This document shows positions 27,894 through 35,475 of a DNA stretch of 64,000 bases, piece after piece. The stretch spans positions 1-64,000 of the forward strand of contig JAFGCX010000001.1 of assembly GCA_016932415.1 (NCBI GenBank). Direction: 5' to 3'. The position numbers were made by a program, and so were the translations under genes. A model generated the notes under the pieces. That model saw only the letters and a program-made list of their open reading frames with translations. It made no database searches and was not told where the DNA came from. Position 1 is the stretch's first letter; every line of letters begins with the position of its first letter. The stretch is from Candidatus Krumholzibacteriota bacterium (GTDB lineage: Bacteria > Krumholzibacteriota > Krumholzibacteriia > Krumholzibacteriales > Krumholzibacteriaceae).

Positions 27894-28635
27894 CTATTTT
27901 TCTCTCTTCATTTCCCGATTTTCCGGTTTCCTGCCTGTATAACCATATATCATTCCCCTGGGACATCTGACGAGCCGCCAGAAAACCCGATTTCACAGTT
28001 TCAAGGACAGCCAGAAATGTCACTATGACCTCAAGTTTGTCATATACCCCCGCGAAAAGTTCGGAGAAAAGGACCTCTGATCGTTTGCTCATACGGTCTC
28101 TGATCAGGTCAATCTTTTCTTCTATAGTATACTGTTCCTTCCTGATCCGGTAACTGACCTGGTTCTTGAGTTCTTCCATCACCTTTTTGAAGGCATCGAC
28201 CAGGTCAAAGACTGAGACTTCCATCCTGTCGTCTTCACTCTCTTCCTGTGTGACTGAATGTCTCTGGGTCGGCCTTGGAAAAATCTTTCGCCGGTCTATC
28301 TCCTTCTGCGCGAGACAGACAGCTGCTTCCTTGTATTTTCTGTATTCAAGAAGGTTTCTGACAAGTTCTTCCCTGGGATCTTCCTCCTCTTCATCAGATT
28401 CCTCTCTTCTCGGAAGAAGCATCTGGGCCTTGATCCTCATCAGGGTCGCTGCCATTACGAAGAACTCGCCTGCCACTTCAAGCCTCAACTCTTTCATTAT
28501 ATCGATATATGAAAGATATTCCTTCGTGATATGTGAGACGGGGATATCATAGATGTTGATCTTGTCCCTGCGGATGAGATGCAACAGCAGGTCCAGAGGC
28601 CCCTCAAATTGTGTCAAACGGATCTGGTAAACCAT
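27877..28635 (-). CDS. scpA: segregation and condensation protein ScpA
   Basis: Kleisin subunit bridging SMC heads. 252 residues. The N-terminal FEGPLDLLLHLIRRDKINIYD is the family signature, followed by EFFVMAATLMRIKAQMLLP. The C-terminal winged helix has VIVTFLAVLETVKSG. The first gene of scpA-scpB-rluB; the 115 bases between it and xerD show no clear promoter to me. Confidence 0.95.
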   Translation of the reverse strand: MVYQIRLTQFEGPLDLLLHLIRRDKINIYDIPVSHITKEYLSYIDIMKELRLEVAGEFFVMAATLMRIKAQMLLPRREESDEEEEDPREELVRNLLEYRKYKEAAVCLAQKEIDRRKIFPRPTQRHSVTQEESEDDRMEVSVFDLVDAFKKVMEELKNQVSYRIRKEQYTIEEKIDLIRDRMSKRSEVLFSELFAGVYDKLEVIVTFLAVLETVKSGFLAARQMSQGNDIWLYRQETGKSGNEERKIDGIPA

Positions 28636-28750
28636 CCGGCGCCCTTCTTCGCAAATATATAGCGCGCTGGCCCAATATCACCGGCACGCACGAAAAGACA
28701 CGTAATGCTAAGAGAAAGTCCCATACCTGTCAACTGATTATATTCGTTTC

Positions 28751-29623
28751 CTAACCCCTGGGATGAAATGTCCTGTGGACCTCGAGAAGGTAATCGATAT
28801 CAAGCCTCGTGTATATCTGTGTCGTTGAAATACTTGAATGCCCAAGTAATTCCTGGACAGCTCGAAGGTCAGCCCCTCCCTCGACCAGATGAGTCGCGAA
28901 GGAATGGCGAAGGGTATGCGGCGTGATTGTTGATGGAAGCCCGCTGATCTGAGCGTATTTCTTGATCATTTTCCAGAAACTGACCCTTGATATCGGTTTT
29001 CCACGATAGTTCAGAAAGAGATATTCGGATGTCCCGTTTTTCAACAGGAATGGCCTGCTCTCCTTTATATACATGTCGAGCGCTCTCGAGGCCTTTTTCC
29101 CATACGGTACGATCCTTTCCTTGCTCCCTTTTCCCCTTATTCTCGCTATCCTGGACCCGGCGTTCATCGATTCGAACTTCAGGCCGCAGGCTTCCGATGC
29201 CCTTAATCCGGCAGAGTAGGCCATCTCCATCAACGCGGTATCCCTTAACCCAAGGATATCGGGGTCCGGCGCTGACAGGAGTCTTTCGATTTCCGGCTGC
29301 GTCAGGACAAAAGGTATCTTCCGAAGATATTTCGGAGCCGAGACTCTTTCCATCTCAAGGTCTCGGATCACACCCTCGCTGTACATAAACCTGTGAAAAC
29401 CCTTGATCGCGCTCATTAGACGCGATTTTGAAGAAGCAGAGACATCCTTTGTACCGTCTGATACAAACGCAAGGCTGGAATCAAGGGTTATCTGAACGAC
29501 CGAGGTCATGCCTCCACTCTTTAAATACTTAATGTATTTTATCAAATCAGCCTTATATGCCATTATGGTATTTCTGCTTAAACCTTTTTCAACAATCAAA
29601 TGATCGATATATCGTTCGGCCAT
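28751..29623 (-). CDS. xerD: tyrosine recombinase XerD
   Basis: Site-specific recombinase that, with XerC, resolves chromosome dimers at dif. About 290 residues. SAM-like N-terminal domain, then catalytic residues in SAGLRASEACGL (Arg), GKGSKERIVP (Lys), HTLRHSFATH (His, Arg) and TTQIYTRLD (Tyr). The ATG at 29623 begins the conserved part; the frame stays open to 29683 but then overlaps uvrC. A second Xer protein is coded at 43169-44104; this one is closer to XerD in LVEGGADLRAVQELLGHSS. Confidence 0.92.
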   Translation of the reverse strand: MAERYIDHLIVEKGLSRNTIMAYKADLIKYIKYLKSGGMTSVVQITLDSSLAFVSDGTKDVSASSKSRLMSAIKGFHRFMYSEGVIRDLEMERVSAPKYLRKIPFVLTQPEIERLLSAPDPDILGLRDTALMEMAYSAGLRASEACGLKFESMNAGSRIARIRGKGSKERIVPYGKKASRALDMYIKESRPFLLKNGTSEYLFLNYRGKPISRVSFWKMIKKYAQISGLPSTITPHTLRHSFATHLVEGGADLRAVQELLGHSSISTTQIYTRLDIDYLLEVHRTFHPRG

Positions 29624-29645
29624 CGTCTCAAGATTGAAGCTCTTT

Positions 29646-31463
29646 TTATGCGTCCCTGAAATGTTCGAATATCTTTCTGGCAACTTTCTTTCCTACTCCC
29701 TGTACAGTTTCGATCTCGGCAAGAGAGGCTTTCCTGACCTCTTCCAGGCTTCCAAATTCGATAAGAAGGGCAAGCTTTCGCTTTTCCCCTACCCCCTCTA
29801 TATCGTCAAGCCCTGAATGGCTGATCTTCCTGCTTCTTAATTTCCGGTGGTACTCGATGGCGAACCTGTGAGCCTCGTCCCGCATCCTCTGGAAAAGTTT
29901 CAAAACTTCGCTTCTTCTCGGCAGAACGACCGGGTCCGGCATACCGGCGAGGAATATCTCTTCGTTCTTCTTCGCGATACCAGCGAGCTCTATACCTGTT
30001 ATCCCCGATTCGCTCATCGCATCTAGAGAAGAAGAAACATGGCCCTTTCCTCCGTCTACAAGTATCATGTCGGGTTTTCGTGAGTGCCCGGTCTTCAGCG
30101 CTGCAAGCCTTCTTGTCAGCATTTCCTTCATCATCGAATAATCGTCCACACTATCGACATCCCTGATCCTGTAATGCCTGTATCCGGATTTGACAGGCGC
30201 GGCGTTTTGAAAAGTGACCATCGATCCGACCGCTTCGGATCCCTGAATATTGGATATGTCAAAAGTCTCTATCCTGAAAGGCGTTTTATTCAACCCAAGG
30301 GTCCTTTTGACCTCTACGAGCAGCTCGATCACCGGAGTCTTTCTTCCCGTCGAGGCGACAAGCTTCATCGCGGCGTTCTTTGCCGCAAGTCTCAGGAGAT
30401 CGTTTCTGTGTCCGCGTTTCGGGACTCTTATCGATATCTTTTTCCCCGTCTTTTTCTTCAGCCACTCTTCAAGGACCGTTTTTTCAGAAGGCTCGACCTG
30501 CATGTAGAGAGAACGTGGTATATCGGTAGCAGAGACGTAGTAGAGACTCGAGAAAGAATTAAAAAGGTCAGGCCGGGGAATATCCTCCGTGTCGGAGAGG
30601 ATAAAGTTTTCAATTCCGAGTATGCGTCCGTCGCGCACCCGCATGACCACGCCGCACGACTGTTTACCTTCAGTCGATACCGCTATATAATCCTCATCAT
30701 ATCCTTTTACCTCGACGGCGTTCTGTTTTTCGCTGATCTTCTCGATCGATCTGAGCTGGTCCCTTACGACAGATGCCTCCTCGTAACGTATTTTTTCAGA
30801 AAGGCGGTTCATTCTTTTTCTGAGAACCTCCTTCAACTTTCTGTTCTTTCCTTTCAAAAAAAGACTGACCTGGTCAACGATTTCGAGATATCCGTCCCGG
30901 TCAATATTGCCCGTGCATGGCCCGAGGCATCTTCCTATCTGGTAATTGAGGCATTCCCGCCTGCTTTCATTCCTGAATCGCGGTCCGCCGCAATCACGCA
31001 ACGGAAATATCGACTTGATCAGCTTAAGAGTGCGCCGCACGGCGCCAACGTCGGTATACGGACCGAAATATTCCGAACCGTCATTCTCGATCTTTCTCGT
31101 TATCATCAGCCTTGGATATTTTTCTCTCCTGGTCAGTTTTAGAAAAGGGTATTTCTTGTCGTCTTTCAACCTCACGTTGTACTTCGGCCTGTATTCCTTG
31201 ATCAGGTTGCATTCGAGGACGAGAGCTTCCACTTCGTTTTCGGTAGCCATATATTCCACGGAATCAACAGATTCGACGAGAACCGCCGTTTTCGCGTCAA
31301 GACTCTCCTTCGACTGGAAATAACTTCTGACCCTGTTTTTCAGGATCTTTGCCTTTCCCACGTAGATGATCCTGCCCATGGAGTCTTTCATCATGTAGAC
31401 TCCTGGAGAATCAGGTATCCCTCCGAGAATATCTTTAAGTTTTTCTTTATCGATACTTGACAA
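29646..31463 (-). CDS. uvrC: excinuclease ABC subunit C
   Basis: Makes the two incisions in nucleotide excision repair. 605 residues. The N-terminal GIY-YIG nuclease (SPGVYMMKD...IIYVGKA, 18-95), a cysteine-containing linker, a UVR motif near 200-235, the RNase H-like nuclease (FDISNIQGSEAVGSM, DGGKGH) and C-terminal helix-hairpin-helix repeats (IEGVGEKRK, VQGVGKKVA) are all present. The start is TTG, seven bases after AAGGA. Its first codons overlap the -35 box of the divergent rpsT promoter. Confidence 0.96.
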   Translation of the reverse strand: MSSIDKEKLKDILGGIPDSPGVYMMKDSMGRIIYVGKAKILKNRVRSYFQSKESLDAKTAVLVESVDSVEYMATENEVEALVLECNLIKEYRPKYNVRLKDDKKYPFLKLTRREKYPRLMITRKIENDGSEYFGPYTDVGAVRRTLKLIKSIFPLRDCGGPRFRNESRRECLNYQIGRCLGPCTGNIDRDGYLEIVDQVSLFLKGKNRKLKEVLRKRMNRLSEKIRYEEASVVRDQLRSIEKISEKQNAVEVKGYDEDYIAVSTEGKQSCGVVMRVRDGRILGIENFILSDTEDIPRPDLFNSFSSLYYVSATDIPRSLYMQVEPSEKTVLEEWLKKKTGKKISIRVPKRGHRNDLLRLAAKNAAMKLVASTGRKTPVIELLVEVKRTLGLNKTPFRIETFDISNIQGSEAVGSMVTFQNAAPVKSGYRHYRIRDVDSVDDYSMMKEMLTRRLAALKTGHSRKPDMILVDGGKGHVSSSLDAMSESGITGIELAGIAKKNEEIFLAGMPDPVVLPRRSEVLKLFQRMRDEAHRFAIEYHRKLRSRKISHSGLDDIEGVGEKRKLALLIEFGSLEEVRKASLAEIETVQGVGKKVARKIFEHFRDA

Positions 31464-31485
31464 AAGCGCATCCTTGGTTTATGTT
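31457..31485 (+). promoter_or_regulatory. promoter for rpsT
   Basis: TTGACA (31457-31462) is a perfect -35 box, and TATGTT (31480-31485) follows after 17 bases, 27 bases before the rpsT start. The -35 box covers the first codons of the divergent uvrC gene. Confidence 0.7.
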
Positions 31486-31511
31486 ACCGGAACGTTGGAG
31501 GTGATAAAAAG

Positions 31512-31763
31512 ATGCCGAATCATAAGTCCGCATGGAAAAGCATACGTCAGGATGCCAAAAGGCGCGAAAGAAACAAAGATCACAAGTCTTTTCTGCGTAA
31601 GGCTGTAAAAGCTTTCAAAGCTGTCGAGAGTGCTGAGGAAGCGAAGGAAAAATTCCCAGGTATAGTATCGACGATCGACAAATCGGTCCAAAAAGGGATA
31701 ATCCATCACAGAACAGCCGCCAGGATGAAATCCAGACTATCAAAAACAACTATGGGATCCTAG
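31512..31763 (+). CDS. rpsT: 30S ribosomal protein S20
   Basis: 83-residue, lysine- and arginine-rich primary 16S rRNA-binding protein. MPNHKSAWKSIRQDAKRRER and the C-terminal GIIHHRTAARMKSRL are typical of bS20. A strong GGAGGTGAT precedes the ATG. It is one of few plus-strand genes here, with its own promoter, and its stop codon shares a CTAG palindrome with the stop of convergent proS. Its terminator lies inside proS. Confidence 0.96.
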   Translation: MPNHKSAWKSIRQDAKRRERNKDHKSFLRKAVKAFKAVESAEEAKEKFPGIVSTIDKSVQKGIIHHRTAARMKSRLSKTTMGS

Positions 31764-33463
31764 AGCTTTCGAAGCTCGACGATCTTTTCGAATATTTCCC
31801 CGACAGGGACCTCTTCAACCTGTCGGGTTTTTCTATGGAATAATTCGACTATTCCGTCGGCGAGTTTTTTCCCGATCGTCACTCTCAGAGGCACACCTAT
31901 CAATTCGGAATCCTTGAACTTGACCCCCGGGCTCAGATCTCTGTCATCGAGAAGAACGCCGTACCCGTTTTCGGTGAATTCCCGCTCGAGCGCTTTCGCC
32001 GCATCGATGATCTCGCTGTTGGATACATTGACGGGGAGTATTATCAGGTCGAAAGGAGAGATCGAATCCGGCCATATGATACCATCCTTGTCATGATGCT
32101 GTTCGATCGCGGCCGCCACCATCCGGCTCACTCCAAAACCGTAGCACCCCATTATAAAATTGTGGCTCTCTCCTTTTTCATCGAGGAAGGAGGCGTTCAT
32201 GCTTTCCGAATACTTTGTGCCCAGCTTGAAAATATGCCCTACTTCGACTCCATTGCTTGATCTCAACTCCTTTTTACACAAAGGGCAAAGGTCTCCTTCC
32301 CGGGCCATGACGAAATCGTCGATCATATCTATTTTGAAATCCCTTCCCGCTTCGACACCGATAAGATGCTTCTCTTTCCTGTTTGCTCCGACAATCATGC
32401 CTGAATATTTTTCAATCAGCCTGTCGGCGCAAATGACAGTCCCTTCGGGAAGTCCGACAGGGCCGGAATACCCCACCGGTCCACCCGTCAATTCAAGGAC
32501 TTCTTCAGGGAGCAGAAACCGCGCTTCGGGATCATCCAGTATCCTGATCAGCTTTATATCGTTCACTTCCCTGTCTCCGGGGACGAGAAGCGCTATCATT
32601 TTTCCCATTGAATGATAGAGAAGGGTCTTTACTATTTCAGTCTCGCTTACATCAAGAAAACTAGATACATCTTCCACGGTCGAAGCCCCTGGCGTGTCTA
32701 CTTCCCTGTACGCTTCCCCCGATCCTTTTCCCCTGTTGCCATCCTTTTCAATCGCTACTGCCCTTTCAAGATTTACCGCGTAGCCGCACTCGCAGCTCAA
32801 TATCCTGTCCTCTCCGTTTTCAGCGAGGACCATGAATTCATGAGACTCGTTCCCCCCGATATAACCGGATTCCGCCTCGACAACCCTGAATTCCAGTCCG
32901 CATCGATCGATGATCCTCCTGTACGCTTTTTCGATCTTCCTGTATGTCTCGTCAAGAGATCTGTCATCCGCGTGGAAACTGTAGGCATCTTTCATTATGA
33001 ATTCGCGGGCTCTCATCACTCCGTACCTTGGACGGATCTCGTCCCTGAATTTGGTCAGTATCTGGTAGAGGCACTGTGGCAGATCGCGGTAGCTACGCAT
33101 CTCATCGCGCGCCACCATCGTGATTACCTCTTCGTGAGTCGGACCGAGAGCGAACGTCCTGTTTCTCCCGTCTTTCAGCTTGAAAAGTTCCGGCCCGAAG
33201 CTTTTAAGCCTGCCGCTTTCTTCGTATATCTCTTCCGGGTGAAGGATCGGCATCAATACTTCCTGGCATCCCGCCCTGTCCATTTCCTCCCGTATGATAT
33301 TCTCGATTTTTTTCAGGACCTTGAATCCGATCGGCAGGAACGTATATACACCGGAAGTAAGTTTCTTTATCAATCCTGCCCTGAGCATAAGGATGTGACT
33401 CGGTATCTCGGCATCTCTCGGTGTTTCTTTCAATGTCGGAATACAGCTTTCAGACCAGCGCAT
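31760..33463 (-). CDS. proS: prolyl-tRNA synthetase, bacterial type with editing insertion
   Basis: Class II synthetase charging tRNA-Pro; 567 residues. Motif 1 and 2 regions are recognisable (RAGLIKKLTSGVYTFLPIG, PRYGVMRAREFIMKDAYSF). A YbaK-type editing insertion fills about 225-385, and motif 3 is GFGVSRMVAAAIEQ. The C-terminal anticodon-binding domain ends the protein. The start lies after GAGG at rather wide spacing. Two tRNA-Pro genes are in the same window. The last codons form, on the opposite strand, the rpsT terminator. Confidence 0.96.
   Translation of the reverse strand: MRWSESCIPTLKETPRDAEIPSHILMLRAGLIKKLTSGVYTFLPIGFKVLKKIENIIREEMDRAGCQEVLMPILHPEEIYEESGRLKSFGPELFKLKDGRNRTFALGPTHEEVITMVARDEMRSYRDLPQCLYQILTKFRDEIRPRYGVMRAREFIMKDAYSFHADDRSLDETYRKIEKAYRRIIDRCGLEFRVVEAESGYIGGNESHEFMVLAENGEDRILSCECGYAVNLERAVAIEKDGNRGKGSGEAYREVDTPGASTVEDVSSFLDVSETEIVKTLLYHSMGKMIALLVPGDREVNDIKLIRILDDPEARFLLPEEVLELTGGPVGYSGPVGLPEGTVICADRLIEKYSGMIVGANRKEKHLIGVEAGRDFKIDMIDDFVMAREGDLCPLCKKELRSSNGVEVGHIFKLGTKYSESMNASFLDEKGESHNFIMGCYGFGVSRMVAAAIEQHHDKDGIIWPDSISPFDLIILPVNVSNSEIIDAAKALEREFTENGYGVLLDDRDLSPGVKFKDSELIGVPLRVTIGKKLADGIVELFHRKTRQVEEVPVGEIFEKIVELRKL
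31799..31832 (+). terminator. rpsT terminator inside the proS coding region
   Basis: On the plus strand CCCGACAGG (31799-31807) pairs perfectly with CCTGTCGGG (31819-31827), with an 11-base loop, followed by five T (31828-31832). It starts 35 bases after the rpsT stop. On the other strand the same bases encode residues near the C-terminus of ProS. Confidence 0.85.
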
Positions 33464-33613
33464 ATGTATCTTTTCCTCTTTTGTTATAGTGCTTCAAGCT
33501 AAAAATTACTGTAAATATAACCATTTCCAGTATATACTACGTCAACCCGGGTCAATATGCAAGATTGAAGTATTTATACTCTTTTTGGTTCTTTTCAGAA
33601 AGGCGAGGATCCG

Positions 33614-35458
33614 ATGACCGGCGATTTCATGAGTTTGCTCAAAGAGGGCGTCGTCCTTTTCGACGGGGCGATGGGTACCGTTCTGTACGATCACGGGGTT
33701 TTCATCAACCGGTGTTTTGACGAGATAAACCTTTCCAACCCCACTCTGATCGAAAAGATCCATCGCCAGTACGTCGCCGCTGGCGCCGATGTCATCGAAA
33801 CGAACACATTCGGAGCTAACCGCGTAAAACTTAAACTTCACGGTCTTGATTCAAAGATCGAGAAGATCAATATCGAGGGTACCCGTCTTGCCAGAAGAGC
33901 CGCTTCGGGAAAAGCTCTCGTTGCCGGTTCGATAGGCCCTCTCGGCATCAAGATCGAGCCCTGGGGCCCGACCTCCAACGAAGAGGCGGCAGGATTTTTC
34001 CAGGAACAGGGACTCGCTCTCCTCGAAGGCGGAGTAGACCTCTTCATACTCGAGACTTTCTCTGATCTGAACGAGTTGCACCAGGCGATGAACGGCGTGA
34101 AAAAGATATGCGATCTTCCGATCATCGCCCAGATGACCCTGCAGAAGGACGGATTGGGACTTTTCGGGACTGAACCTGAAGAATTTGCCATGAGGCTAAG
34201 CGAATGGGGAGCTGACGTCGTCGGAGTGAATTGCTCCGTGGGTCCGAGAATAACTCTCGAGGCGATAGAAAAAATGGCCCGGACTGTGGAGACACCCCTT
34301 TCAGCGCAACCGAACGCCGGTATCCCGCAGAATGTCGATGGAAGAAACATATATATGGCATCTCCCGAATATCTAGCCGAATATTCAAGACGCTTTGTCT
34401 CGGCCGGAGCGAGCGTGGTCGGAGGATGCTGCGGAACGACGCCGGAACATATCAAAGCGATGAGAAACGCTCTGAGTTCCGTAAAGCCCGCGAAACACCA
34501 TGTGACGGTCACCATTAAGGACGAAACGCCAGATCCTATCGACAGGTCTGTCCCCATCGGCGACAAATCACTCCTCGCTTCAAAGATAACCTCAAAAGAA
34601 TTCGTCAGGCTTGTCGAGCTTGTCCCCCCTCGCGGCTGTGAGCCGGACAAGGTGATCGCTTCGGCGGAAAGACTGAAAGAGAGCGGAATAGACGCCATCA
34701 ATATCCCTGACAGCCCGCGCGCTTCATCGAGGATGAGCCCTCTCGCCATGGCCGTGCTCATTGAAAAGAAGTCGGGTATCGAATCGGTCCTTCACTACTG
34801 CTGCCGGGACAGGAATATCATCGGAATGCAATCGGATCTTCTCGGAGCGCACGCCCTCGGCCTCAGGAACATCCTCATAATCACCGGAGACCCGGTCAAG
34901 GCGGGAGATTATCCTGACGCTACGTCGGTCTTTGATATCGACTCTATAGGCCTGACAAATGTCTTATTCGGCCTCAACAGGGGCCTCGACATAGGTGGCC
35001 ATGATTTCGGAAGCCCTACTTCTTTTCTTGTCGGCGTGGGCGTGAATCCCGGAGCGGCTGATTTTGAACTGGAGATCGACAGGTTTCACTGGAAAGTGGA
35101 GGCTGGAGCTGAATTCGCAATCACTCAACCGGTATTCGATATTGAAATATTCGAAAAGTTCCGATCGAGGATCAAATCGATGGAAATACCCATTATCGCT
35201 GGGATCTGGCCACTGGTCAGTTATAAAAACGCCGAATTCATGAACAATGAGCTTCCCGGCGTCTCCGTCCCCGACATTATAATGAGAAGGATGAAAGAAG
35301 CGCCGACCGGTGAAGAAGCTTCAAGAGAAGGCGTGTCGATCGCAGCCGGACTTCTCTCTGAACTCGCTCCCCACATTGCCGGAGTTCAGCTCAGCGCCCC
35401 CTTTAACAGGTTCAATCTGGCCCTGGATGTGCTGAAAGCTTCCGAAACAGATCCCTGA
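33614..35458 (+). CDS. bifunctional homocysteine S-methyltransferase / methylenetetrahydrofolate reductase
   Basis: A 614-residue fusion like Bacillus YitJ. Residues 1-300 are a Pfam S-methyl_trans domain with the zinc-binding cysteines C207 (GVNCSVGP), C272 and C273 (GGCCGTTPEH). Residues about 315-614 are a MetF-type TIM barrel (VELVPPRGCEPDKV, ITGDPVKAGDYP, EFAITQPVFD). It would reduce methylene-THF and methylate homocysteine to methionine. ATG with GAGGATCCG. The 150 bases upstream show no riboswitch that I can recognise. Convergent with the gene at 35476-38280. Confidence 0.93.
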   Translation: MTGDFMSLLKEGVVLFDGAMGTVLYDHGVFINRCFDEINLSNPTLIEKIHRQYVAAGADVIETNTFGANRVKLKLHGLDSKIEKINIEGTRLARRAASGKALVAGSIGPLGIKIEPWGPTSNEEAAGFFQEQGLALLEGGVDLFILETFSDLNELHQAMNGVKKICDLPIIAQMTLQKDGLGLFGTEPEEFAMRLSEWGADVVGVNCSVGPRITLEAIEKMARTVETPLSAQPNAGIPQNVDGRNIYMASPEYLAEYSRRFVSAGASVVGGCCGTTPEHIKAMRNALSSVKPAKHHVTVTIKDETPDPIDRSVPIGDKSLLASKITSKEFVRLVELVPPRGCEPDKVIASAERLKESGIDAINIPDSPRASSRMSPLAMAVLIEKKSGIESVLHYCCRDRNIIGMQSDLLGAHALGLRNILIITGDPVKAGDYPDATSVFDIDSIGLTNVLFGLNRGLDIGGHDFGSPTSFLVGVGVNPGAADFELEIDRFHWKVEAGAEFAITQPVFDIEIFEKFRSRIKSMEIPIIAGIWPLVSYKNAEFMNNELPGVSVPDIIMRRMKEAPTGEEASREGVSIAAGLLSELAPHIAGVQLSAPFNRFNLALDVLKASETDP

Positions 35459-35475
35459 TCTTTCAGGGCCCTGTA

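Noticed and set aside
30084-31142. 352-codon open frame on the plus strand
   Set aside because: Fully antisense to uvrC, which has all family motifs; the translated product shows no recognisable domain.
32612-33502. 296-codon open frame on the plus strand
   Set aside because: Antisense to proS; no ribosome-binding site or domain.
33464-33613. SAM or other riboswitch before the methionine-synthesis fusion gene
   Set aside because: The 150 bases are AT-rich and show no SAM-I core or terminator hairpin that I can recognise.
33838-34761. 307-codon open frame on the minus strand
   Set aside because: Antisense to the methyltransferase/reductase fusion; composition typical of a shadow frame.
35453-35468. 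CCCTGA-TCTT-TCAGGG hairpin between convergent genes
   Set aside because: Perfect six-pair stem but no T-run on either strand, so not called as a terminator.
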